Assembly: GCA_023265535.1 (NCBI GenBank)
Contig: JAHFTI010000230.1
Span: forward strand, 1 to 6,920
DNA length: 6,920 nt
From: Opitutaceae bacterium
Lineage (GTDB): Bacteria; Verrucomicrobiota; Verrucomicrobiia; Opitutales; Opitutaceae
Reading direction: 5' to 3'
The stretch's first letter is position 1, and every line of letters starts with the position of its first letter. The notes below the pieces were generated by a model. It was not told the DNA's origin. It did no database searches and saw only the letters and a list, made by a program, of their open reading frames with translations. Shown piece after piece: positions 1-6,920 of the stretch. Both the position numbers and the translations under genes were made by a program.

Positions 1-801
1 CCTGCCGATCACGCCGTCCACCTCCGTCTCCCAGACACGGGCCTTGCGCCCGTCAAAGAAGACCAGCCGGCCATCTTCCCTGAAAAGCAGCGCCGTGGAG
101 GGATCCCAGGCGCAGGCCAGCAGCGTGCCACAGCCCAGCTCCTTGTTGGGTGTGTGTGTCTGCACGCGCGACAGGCTGTCCAGCGAGTACAGGCCCTCAA
201 ACCGCGAGAACAGATGCACGGTGTCCCCGGTCACACAGAGCGTGGTCAGCTCCTCGGACCTGATGAAGCGCTGCTCCCCGGAATCATACCATTGGAACAC
301 CGCCCCGTGCAGCCCGCCAAAGAGCACGCCCTGCCTGCAGAACACGATCTTGTCGAAGGTGTCGCCCAATGCCCAGCTGGGGCAGGGCTCACGCCGAAAG
401 GATTTCACCCGGGCCAGGATGCTTGTCGTGTAATCGAGCACCCCCCAGCCACCGGCAAAGCCACAGTACACCCGCCCATCCGGCCCCAGCGCGCTGCGGA
501 TGATGTTACGGTTGAGGTCGTCCGGGGCCATGATGTCCCTCCAGGTGCGCTCATCAAAGACCAGATGGGCGCCGACGCGCGTGGCACAGACGCGACCCAG
601 GGCATCGCCGCCCAGGTGCAGGGGCGAAGTCGCCGTGCCCATCTCCTGGTAGGAATAGCTGCGTGCGGGCACCATGCCGTGGAGCTGCTCGGGCGGGGCC
701 TCCGGCAGGGCAGCAGTCAGAGCTGTCGCAGCTGCCCACAGCAGGGCAGGAAGGCGGACCAGCAGGCGTCCGGAAATACACGACTGGGGGCGTGAGGGCA
801 T
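1..801 (-). CDS. Exported beta-propeller sensor protein, N-terminal part (runs off left edge)
   Basis: An uninterrupted frame of 267 codons runs from an ATG at 801-799 to the window edge. The next in-frame codon set upstream ends at a TGA and offers no other ATG or GTG. Residues about 11-31 form a hydrophobic stretch after several arginines (RLLVRLPALLWAAATALTA), a likely signal peptide with cleavage near ALTA/ALPE. From about residue 60, short strand-like blades repeat: a Gly-rich turn, then 'DGRVYCGF' (108-115), 'GWGVLDY' (118-124), 'GVLFGGLHG' (158-166), 'GLYSLD' (203-208) and 'DGRLVFFDG' (243-251). This resembles the periplasmic two-component-regulator propeller sensors of hybrid kinases, including 'N..IRSAL..DGRVY'. 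The kinase, cyclase or other output part would lie outside the window, so the output is unknown. Seven cysteines fall in the exported part, which is unusual. An exported propeller-like sensor is likely; the exact family is less sure. Confidence 0.75.
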   Translation of the reverse strand, partial: MPSRPQSCISGRLLVRLPALLWAAATALTAALPEAPPEQLHGMVPARSYSYQEMGTATSPLHLGGDALGRVCATRVGAHLVFDERTWRDIMAPDDLNRNIIRSALGPDGRVYCGFAGGWGVLDYTTSILARVKSFRREPCPSWALGDTFDKIVFCRQGVLFGGLHGAVFQWYDSGEQRFIRSEELTTLCVTGDTVHLFSRFEGLYSLDSLSRVQTHTPNKELGCGTLLACAWDPSTALLFREDGRLVFFDGRKARVWETEVDGVIGR

Positions 802-1003
802 GGCGGGGTCAGGCAGGCCTGCTCAGGGATGTCAGACAGGTGCAGCCGCTTCAACCCCCAAGACAGTCTCTGCACAAATCTGTCAGGTCGCTTGGAGGGG
901 TGCCTGAATCACACTGCAAGCGGCTGAGATTTCGCCCATTGCACGCCTGTCATCACAATGCATTGCGCCCCCCCGAGTCCCCCCGCAGCCTACCCGGGCG
1001 CGC
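802..1003. promoter_or_regulatory. Divergent intergenic region with TGTC/GACA elements and an inverted repeat
   Basis: This 202-bp stretch separates the starts of the minus-strand propeller sensor and the plus-strand PAS protein, so both promoters should lie here. It contains a perfect TGTCAGACA palindrome (830-838), GACAG at 862-866 paired with CTGTC at 880-884, and a further CTGTCA at 947-952. It also carries a perfect 9-bp inverted repeat, CAGCCGCTT (843-851) and AAGCGGCTG (918-926). I found no convincing paired -35/-10 boxes on either strand. TTGCAC at 939-944 is the best -35-like match for the plus strand but lacks a good -10 at 17 bp. A regulator-binding role is inferred only. Confidence 0.35.
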
Positions 1004-2401
1004 ATGAAGCTCCAAACCACCCCGCCCACCGGTTCAGCCCAGGGCTTTGAGATCAACGAAACCTTCTTTTCCACCACCGACCCGAGCGGAGTCATCACCG
1101 CCGGCAACCAGGTTTTCTCGCGCACCAGTGGCTACGAACTGCAGGAGCTGATAGGCCAGCCCCACAACATCATCCGCCACCACGAGGTGCCACGTTGCGT
1201 GTTCAAGTTGCTCTGGGAGACCGCGCGCGCCGGCCATCACTTCATCGGCTACGTCAAGAACCAGGCGCGCAACGGAAACCATTACTGGGTCCTCGCGGTG
1301 ATCGTGCCCATCCCCTCCGGTTACCTCTCGGTCCGCATCAAGCCCACCACGAAACTCCAGGCCGCCGTGGAGCAACTTTATGGGAAACTCCTGGCCCTTG
1401 AGTCGGCGCAGCTCGCCGCCGGCGCCAGCGAAGGTGCCGCCGCCACCGCCTCGGCCACCGTGCTCGCCGCAGAGATCCGCAAGCTGGGCTTCCCCTCCTA
1501 CGACGCCTTCAGCCACCACTGCCTGAACGAGGAGGTGCGCAGTCGCGACGCCGAAATCTCCCGCCGGCAGCTCCGCCTTTTTCCCACCCAGCTGCCCCAG
1601 GGTTCCACCGAGGCCGGCCTCCAGGCCTTCTTCCAGCAGGCCTCCGTCACCTACGAGCGCCTCAATGTGCTGGTGGACAGCCTGGCCCCCTTCGCGGCCA
1701 TCGGCGAAAGCATCCGCCAGCGCAAGGATGCCGTGGAGCAGATCGCAGAGGACTTCCGCCTCAACGCCCTCAACGCACACGTCGCCGCACACCCACTCGG
1801 CGCCGAGGGCGTCATCATAGGCACCGTGGCCCAGTTCCTCAACGGCCACGCCAACACCCTCAAGGGCAATGTCTCCGCCCTGACCACCACCATCCGCGAC
1901 ACCACCTCCGCGGTCACCAGCATCGCCTCCAACATCTCTGTCGCGCGCATCCAGATGGAGATGCTCCTGAGCTTCATCGCCGAGGTCGCCGGACGCTCGG
2001 ACGCGGGCGAGAGCGGCCGCCTGCTGACCATGGCCCGCGACCTGCGCAACGCCTTCGCCACCACGGTCGACAGCGCCATGCGCTCCATTTCCGAGCTCCA
2101 GGGCCGCATCCCGCAGGTCATCGCCAACAACGAGCAGCTGCGCAAGGACATCATCTATCTCCACGTGGCCCAGATTTCCGGCCTGACCGAGGCCGCCCGC
2201 CTGCGCGAGGCCGGCAATTTTCAGACCATGTTCGCCAGCCTTCGCGACCAGATCGAAAGCGCCAAGGTCCAGCTCGAAGAGCTCGGCAACATCGTCGGCC
2301 AGCTCACCCAGCTCACCGACAGGACCCCGCCCCAGTTCAAGTCCATCCACGAGTCCCTCAGCCTCATGCAGGACTTGGGCGACGAGGCCCGCGCGGTCTG
2401 A
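1004..2401 (+). CDS. Aer-like soluble PAS protein with degenerate chemoreceptor signalling region
   Basis: The protein has 465 residues. Residues about 15-115 form a PAS domain closely resembling that of the aerotaxis receptor Aer: 'FFSTTDPSGVIT', 'SGYELQELIGQPHN' (42-55), 'IIRHHEVP' (56-63), 'GYVKN' (82-86) and 'GNHYWV' (91-96). In Aer this domain binds FAD and reports redox state. The basic and aromatic positions are partly kept: the Arg-His pair is present, the following Asp is Glu, and the Trp before 'SG.VKN' is Phe. No transmembrane segment or HAMP domain is visible, so the protein should be cytoplasmic. Residues about 205-440 are helical and coiled-coil-like, with 'IAEDFRLNALNA' (247-258) aligning without gaps to the receptor tip 'IAEQTNLLALNA'. 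The Glu and Arg of the usual 'EAAR' are replaced (AAHP, 261-264). It is probably a redox or energy sensor that no longer couples to CheA/CheW, or couples differently. No Shine-Dalgarno precedes the ATG. Confidence 0.87.
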   Translation: MKLQTTPPTGSAQGFEINETFFSTTDPSGVITAGNQVFSRTSGYELQELIGQPHNIIRHHEVPRCVFKLLWETARAGHHFIGYVKNQARNGNHYWVLAVIVPIPSGYLSVRIKPTTKLQAAVEQLYGKLLALESAQLAAGASEGAAATASATVLAAEIRKLGFPSYDAFSHHCLNEEVRSRDAEISRRQLRLFPTQLPQGSTEAGLQAFFQQASVTYERLNVLVDSLAPFAAIGESIRQRKDAVEQIAEDFRLNALNAHVAAHPLGAEGVIIGTVAQFLNGHANTLKGNVSALTTTIRDTTSAVTSIASNISVARIQMEMLLSFIAEVAGRSDAGESGRLLTMARDLRNAFATTVDSAMRSISELQGRIPQVIANNEQLRKDIIYLHVAQISGLTEAARLREAGNFQTMFASLRDQIESAKVQLEELGNIVGQLTQLTDRTPPQFKSIHESLSLMQDLGDEARAV

Positions 2402-2683
2402 GCAGCCGGCCACGGCCGCTACTCCGCCTCCGACTGCTGCCTGCGGAATCGTGTCCGGAGAGCGTCCTTTTGCCTGGCATCCAGGGATCTCCGGATGACG
2501 CCGGGGCCTGCCGGTGGACAGGAATTGCGCATCAGCCGCCCCCCGCGCGCACCAGAGCAGGGGAGCGATTAGCCCGCGCAGCTGCGAATAACAAGATATG
2601 CAGCGCCTTGGCCATCGAAGCCCCGGCCCTTTCCGAGTCATCATGAAGGGGCTCCGACCGCGCCCCCTCCCACGCCCCCGCCC
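2402..2683. other. 282-bp intergenic region between the PAS and radical SAM genes
   Basis: No full-size gene is visible here. The first part contains a nested hairpin (2454-2495), and the last part contains a short open frame (2598-2687) that overlaps the radical SAM start. The segment just before the start (about 2653-2683) is almost purely C with few purines. I could not identify a riboswitch, tRNA or clear promoter pair. The AATAACAAGATATG stretch around 2587-2600 is the most AT-rich part and could include a -10 element, but no matching -35 stands out. Confidence 0.5.
2454..2495 (+). terminator. Nested hairpin downstream of the PAS gene, possible terminator or RNA element
   Basis: TCCGGAGA (2454-2461) pairs perfectly with TCTCCGGA (2488-2495). 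Inside, CCTGG (2473-2477) pairs with CCAGG (2481-2485) around a CAT loop, leaving an asymmetric interior bulge of 11 nt on the left and 2 nt on the right. It begins 52 bp after the PAS stop codon. No T tract follows, so it is not a standard intrinsic terminator. It could slow polymerase, protect the mRNA end or be part of the leader of the next gene. Confidence 0.35.
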
Positions 2684-2687
2684 ATGA
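2598..2687 (+). CDS. Possible 29-residue leader ORF overlapping the radical SAM start
   Basis: An ATG at 2598 opens 29 codons ending at TGA 2685-2687, which overlaps the radical SAM ATG (2684) as ATGA. The peptide is rich in Arg and Pro and ends in 'LRPRPLPRPRP'; a second in-frame ATG lies at 2643. ATGA overlaps often indicate translational coupling, and Pro-rich peptides can slow ribosomes, so a leader role is conceivable. There is no Shine-Dalgarno in front of it and no family is recognised. The C-rich DNA would give such codons by chance, so this may not be a real gene. Confidence 0.2.
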   Translation: MQRLGHRSPGPFRVIMKGLRPRPLPRPRP

Positions 2688-4168
2688 ACACGCTCCTTCT
2701 GTATCCACGTTTTCCCGACACCTTCTGGAGCTTCAAGCACGCCCTGAAATTCATCCACAAGCGCTCCTCCCTGCCGCCCCTGGGCCTGCTCACCCTCGCC
2801 TCCATGCTTCCCTCCGACTGGAAGCTGCGGCTCGTCGACCTGAACGTCCAGGCGCTTACCGACAAGGCCCTGCGCTGGGCCGACACGGTCTGCATCAGCG
2901 CCATGATCGCCCAGCGCCCCTCGGTCGTGGAGCTCATCGCCCGCTGCCGCGCCGCCGGCAAGACCATCATCGCAGGCGGCCCGCTCTTCACCAGCGCCCA
3001 CGCCGACTTCCCCGACGTCGACCATTTCGTGCTCAACGAGGCCGAACTCACGCTCCCCGGCTTCCTCGCAGACTTCGCCCAGGGCCGCGCCCAACGGGTT
3101 TATGCCTCCACCGGCTTCGCCAACGTGCACGAAAGCCCGGTCCCGCGCTGGGAACTCGCCAAGCTCGGCCGCTACGGCTCCATGGCCCTGCAATACTCGC
3201 GCGGCTGCCCCTTCGACTGCGAGTTCTGCGACGTCACCGCCAAATTCGGTCACCGCCCCCGCACCAAGCAGGCCTCCCAGGTCATCGCCGAGCTCGACGC
3301 CCTCCATGCCGCCGGCTGGCGCGGCCCCGTCTTCTTCGTCGACGACAACCTCATCGGCAACAAGCACACCCTCAAGACCGAGCTGCTCCCGGCCCTCGCC
3401 CTCTGGCAGCACGCCAAGCACCGCCATTTCCCCTTCTTCACCGAGGCCTCCATCAACCTCGCGGACGACCCCGCCCTCATGCAGGCCATGGTCGAGGCGG
3501 GCTTCGACACCGTCTTCATCGGCATCGAGACCCCCGACGCCGCCGGCCTCGCCGAATGTCACAAACGCCAGAACGAACGCCGCGACCTCGTCGAATGCGT
3601 GAAGCAGATCCAGCGCAGCGGCCTGCAGGTGCAGGGCGGCTTCATCGTCGGCTTCGACAGCGACGTCTCCAGCATCTTCCAGCGCCAGATCGACTTCATC
3701 CAGACCAGCGGCATCGTGACCGCCATGGTCGGCCTGCTCAACGCCCTGCCCGACACCAAGCTCCACGCCCGCCTGGCGCGCGAGGGCCGCCTTACCGGCC
3801 GCACCAGCGGCGACAACGTCGACGGCACCACCAACTTCATCCCGCGCATGCCGATCGCCGAGCTGCAGGAGGGCTACAAGCGCATCCTGCGCGGGATCTA
3901 CGCCCCCCGCCCCTACTACCAGCGCATCCGCACCTTCCTCCACGAATACCACCGCCGCCCGCGCGTGAGCGAGAGCCTGAGCTGGCGCCATGCCTTCGCC
4001 CTGGTCACCTCCAGCATCCGCCTCGGCATCGTCGGCAATGAGCGCTTCCAATACTGGCGCCTCATGCTCTGGACCCTCTTCCACCGCCCCGCGATGCTCC
4101 AGCTCGCCATCACCCTGGCCATCTACGGCCACCATTTCAGGAAATGTTGCCGGGAGCTGGGCGCCTGA
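2684..4168 (+). CDS. Radical SAM protein with B12-binding-like N-terminus (HpnP/DUF4070 type)
   Basis: The protein has 494 residues. Residues 1-135 resemble a Rossmann-type cobalamin-binding domain ('LLLYPRFPDTFWSF' 4-17, 'PPLGLLTLASMLP' 31-43, 'VDLN' 51-54, 'IIAGGP' 95-100), but the DxHxxG motif that ligates B12 through histidine is absent. The radical SAM barrel follows with 'CPFDCEFC' (Cys175, Cys179, Cys182), which binds the 4Fe-4S cluster through CxxxCxxC. It continues with 'FFVDDNLIGN' (217-226), 'FIGIETPD' (278-285) and 'GGFIVGFDSD' (318-327). The C-terminal part from about residue 400 matches the DUF4070 style and ends in a hydrophobic helix (about 463-482), suggesting membrane association. 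The layout is that of hopanoid C-2 methylase HpnP, but the family is broad and no hopanoid gene is in view, so the substrate is unknown. The start is set by the family-typical N-terminus; there is no Shine-Dalgarno. Confidence 0.9.
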   Translation: MNTLLLYPRFPDTFWSFKHALKFIHKRSSLPPLGLLTLASMLPSDWKLRLVDLNVQALTDKALRWADTVCISAMIAQRPSVVELIARCRAAGKTIIAGGPLFTSAHADFPDVDHFVLNEAELTLPGFLADFAQGRAQRVYASTGFANVHESPVPRWELAKLGRYGSMALQYSRGCPFDCEFCDVTAKFGHRPRTKQASQVIAELDALHAAGWRGPVFFVDDNLIGNKHTLKTELLPALALWQHAKHRHFPFFTEASINLADDPALMQAMVEAGFDTVFIGIETPDAAGLAECHKRQNERRDLVECVKQIQRSGLQVQGGFIVGFDSDVSSIFQRQIDFIQTSGIVTAMVGLLNALPDTKLHARLAREGRLTGRTSGDNVDGTTNFIPRMPIAELQEGYKRILRGIYAPRPYYQRIRTFLHEYHRRPRVSESLSWRHAFALVTSSIRLGIVGNERFQYWRLMLWTLFHRPAMLQLAITLAIYGHHFRKCCRELGA

Positions 4169-4188
4169 GCGCACCCGCGAATCCCAAC

Positions 4189-4194
4189 TATAAT
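4189..4194 (+). promoter_or_regulatory. TATAAT -10 box, candidate rpoZ promoter
   Basis: A perfect TATAAT lies 20 bp after the radical SAM stop and about 170 bp before the rpoZ start, in otherwise GC-rich DNA. No good -35 is present at 16-18 bp (TGAGCG at 17 bp). A second weaker -10-like TAGAAT (4281-4286) lies nearer to rpoZ, just after a small CCGCG/CGCGG hairpin (4264-4278); TTGGAC at 4251-4256 is 24 bp away, too far for a standard promoter. Either box could start the rpoZ transcript. Confidence 0.35.
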
Positions 4195-4364
4195 CCCTCC
4201 AAGAGGATGGCTCGCTAGCAGCTTGGCCACTTCCGGACCCCGCCCCGACATTGGACATCGCCCCCGCGCCGAACGCGGCCTAGAATGTGCGCGTCAGCCC
4301 GGCAGCGTCCCGCCTTCGCGGTCCTCGGTCGGCTCCAATCCACCACACTCACCACACCCACGCC

Positions 4365-4583
4365 ATGAGAGACGACTACCTTCAAAAAGCCCTGCTTGTC
4401 ATTCCGGATGCCAACATCCTGATCAACGTTGTCTCCCGCCGCGTGAAGCAGCTGCGCCGCGGCAACCGCCCGCTCGTGGAATCCCTCGAGAAACTCTCCC
4501 CCGAGGACACCGCCCTGCGCGAGATCTCCGAGGGCAAGATCAGCTACGAGCTCGCCACGCCCGAGGAAATCGCCCGCGGCTGA
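4365..4583 (+). CDS. rpoZ: DNA-directed RNA polymerase omega subunit
   Basis: The protein has 72 residues. Omega binds the beta-prime subunit and helps core RNA polymerase fold and assemble in the cytoplasm. The diagnostic core is clear: 'NILINVVSRRVKQL' (about 18-31) aligns with the 'DLVLVAARRARQM' helix of E. coli omega. 'RPLVE' (36-40) aligns with its 'DPLVP', and 'ALREISEGKISYE' (49-61) with 'IALREIEEGLI'. The protein is shorter than E. coli omega (91 residues), lacking most of the variable C-terminal tail. The ATG at 4365 is preferred over an in-frame GTG at 4287, which would add 26 residues of Arg/His-rich, family-foreign sequence. The gene stands alone: its common neighbour gmk is not here. 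It converges with the kinase operon, 65 bp separating the two stop codons. No Shine-Dalgarno is present. Confidence 0.9.
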   Translation: MRDDYLQKALLVIPDANILINVVSRRVKQLRRGNRPLVESLEKLSPEDTALREISEGKISYELATPEEIARG

Positions 4584-4587
4584 GCAG

Positions 4588-4603
4588 GCTTCTCCGCAGA
4601 AGC
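4588..4603. terminator. Short hairpin between convergent rpoZ and kinase operon
   Basis: GCTTCT (4588-4593) and AGAAGC (4598-4603) pair perfectly around a CCGC loop, 4 bp after the rpoZ stop codon. A 6-bp stem in the convergent gap fits a terminator that could act in both directions, but no T run follows on either strand and the stem is weak. It could equally be a chance hairpin. Confidence 0.35.
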
Positions 4604-4648
4604 ACCGCAGCGACAGCACGCAGCTCCGGCCGCCGTCCCGCCGCTCAC

Positions 4649-5739
4649 TCACTCCCCGGGCAGGGGAAGCACAAAATGGAAGCAGCTTCCCTTTCCGGGA
4701 GCACTGTCCAGTCCGATGCTTCCCCCATGCGCCTCCACCGCCATCCTGCAGAAGGTGAGCCCAAGGCCCGTGCCCGGCTGCAGGCTGGGATTCTCGATCT
4801 GGGCAAACTTCTCAAAGATGCGACCATGGAATTCCTGGGCGATGCCCGGTCCGTCGTCGGCCACGCTCACGCGCACCCCGCCCTCGACCTCCTCCACGCG
4901 CACGCGCACCTCACCCCGGGGCGGTGAATACTTCAGGGCATTGCCCACCAGGTTGCCGATCACCCGCCGGATGATGCCTGCATCGCAACTCACTTCGCGC
5001 GCAGGAAGCGCCTCCAGCCGGAGCACCCGCCCCCGCTGCTGCGCCTCCATCTTGGCCACCACCTCCGCCGCCAGGGCGCCCAGCTGCTGGCTGCTCCTGC
5101 GCAGGATCATGCAGCCCTCCTCCATGCGGCTGATCTCCAGCATCTGATCCGCCATCTCGACCAGATCCGTGACACTTGCAAAGGCGTTGGAGAAGATCAG
5201 CTGCGCATCCTCGTCGTCCGCACTCACGCTCATGTGCGCCAGGTCCAGGGTCATGCGCAGTGTCGTGAGCGGCGACTTCATGTCGTGCACGATCATGTGC
5301 GTGAGGCTGTCCCTCATCTTCTCCAGGTCGGCCTGGCGACGCAGGCTGGCGGCGAGCTCGCTCTTCTGGCGATGCAGCTCCAGGTGTGTCTTCACGCGGG
5401 CCTGCACCTCCTCGCACTGGAAAGGCTTGGTGATGTAGTCGAGTCCTCCCACCCCGAAGGCCCGCACCTTGTCGAGCGTGTCACTGAGGGCGCTGATGAA
5501 GAGCACGGGAATGTCGCACAGCAGCGGGTCGGCCTTCAGCCGCTGGCACACCTCGTAGCCATCCATCCCGGGCATGGTGATGTCCAGCAGGATGAGCTCG
5601 GGGGGATTGGCGCGCGCCGCCTCGAGTGCGGCGGCTCCATTGGAGACGGGCCGCACCTTGTAGCCGCAGTTCCTCAGCATGCCCACCAGGAGCTGGAGAT
5701 TGGCGGGGGTGTCGTCGACTGCGAGGATGCCTGAACCTT

Positions 5740-5743
<4 letters not shown>
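4649..5743 (-). CDS. Receiver domain-histidine kinase (REC-HisKA-HATPase)
   Basis: The protein has 364 residues. A receiver domain comes first (about 4-120): acidic pair Asp10-Asp11, phospho-acceptor Asp54 in 'ILLDITMPGMDG', the Ser84 position in 'FISAL', and Lys106 in 'YITKPF'. A coiled linker (about 118-145) leads to the dimerisation/phospho-acceptor domain with the H-box 'HDMKSPL' (His153). The ATPase domain follows with the N-box 'NLVGNALKYS' (264-273), G1 'DDGPG' (296-300), 'IFEKF' (309-313) and G2 'GTGLGL' (324-329). All catalytic residues are present. It has no membrane segment or sensor domain, so it is cytoplasmic and presumably takes its input by phosphorylation of Asp54, then autophosphorylates. 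The start is fixed by the ATGA overlap with the upstream hybrid kinase gene; a longer frame reaching 5914 would add 57 Arg/Pro/Gly-rich residues inside that gene. The phosphate target is not visible here. Confidence 0.92.

Positions 5744-6920
<1,177 letters not shown>

Noticed and set aside
151..160. Short GT-repeat tract
   Set aside because: It lies inside the coding frame of the propeller sensor, is only about five dinucleotide units long and shows no frame disruption, so phase variation is not supported.
154..795. Plus-strand open frame of 213 codons at the left end
   Set aside because: It has no recognisable family. The minus-strand frame over the same bases has a signal peptide and propeller-like repeats and stays open for all 267 codons.
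1034..4258. Minus-strand open frame of 1074 codons opposite the PAS and radical SAM genes
   Set aside because: Its translation is a biased run of Gly, Glu, Ala, Val, Asp and Leu with no domain. It is the antisense reading of two well-supported genes in high-GC DNA, where stops are rare.
4287..4364. Upstream GTG extension of rpoZ adding 26 residues
   Set aside because: The extra segment is Arg/Ser then His/Thr-rich low-complexity sequence not seen in omega subunits, and the ATG at 4365 gives the normal N-terminus.
4223..4927. Plus-strand open frame of 234 codons spanning rpoZ and the kinase 3' end
   Set aside because: It reads through rpoZ in another frame and across the kinase in antisense, with a Pro/Arg/His-rich product and no family.

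Overview
The window is GC-rich (roughly two thirds by eye), densely coding DNA from a Gram-negative-type bacterium. The best lineage clue is a very short RNA polymerase omega subunit (72 residues). Together with an Aer-type PAS protein, a DUF4070-type radical SAM protein, a propeller sensor and hybrid kinases, it suggests a Verrucomicrobiota-like organism, perhaps an Opitutales relative. That placement is an inference from protein style, not from a marker gene search. None of the five visible gene starts has a Shine-Dalgarno sequence; all follow C-rich, purine-poor leaders.

Layout, left to right. Positions 1-801 (minus) hold the N-terminal part of an exported beta-propeller-like sensor that runs off the left edge. 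A 202-bp divergent intergenic region separates it from a plus-strand gene (1004-2401). That gene encodes a soluble protein with an Aer-type PAS domain and a coiled-coil C-terminus whose receptor signalling tip is recognisable but degenerate. After a 282-bp gap with a nested hairpin and a possible 29-codon leader ORF comes a radical SAM protein of the HpnP/DUF4070 type (2684-4168). A 196-bp gap with a TATAAT box leads to rpoZ (4365-4583). Two minus-strand signalling genes converge on rpoZ: a receiver-histidine kinase (4649-5743) and, upstream of it and overlapping by ATGA, the C-terminal part of a hybrid histidine kinase (5740 to beyond the right edge).

How the genes work together. The two right-hand kinases very probably form one translationally coupled operon and may pass phosphate between each other; no DNA-binding output domain is visible. 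The left propeller sensor and the PAS protein are divergently transcribed from a shared region containing repeated TGTC/GACA elements and a 9-bp inverted repeat, so they could share regulation. The radical SAM gene and rpoZ are co-directional, but the gap and the promoter-like box suggest that rpoZ has its own promoter. I see no mobile element, CRISPR array, rRNA or tRNA. The most unusual item is the Aer-like protein with a decayed chemoreceptor tip.
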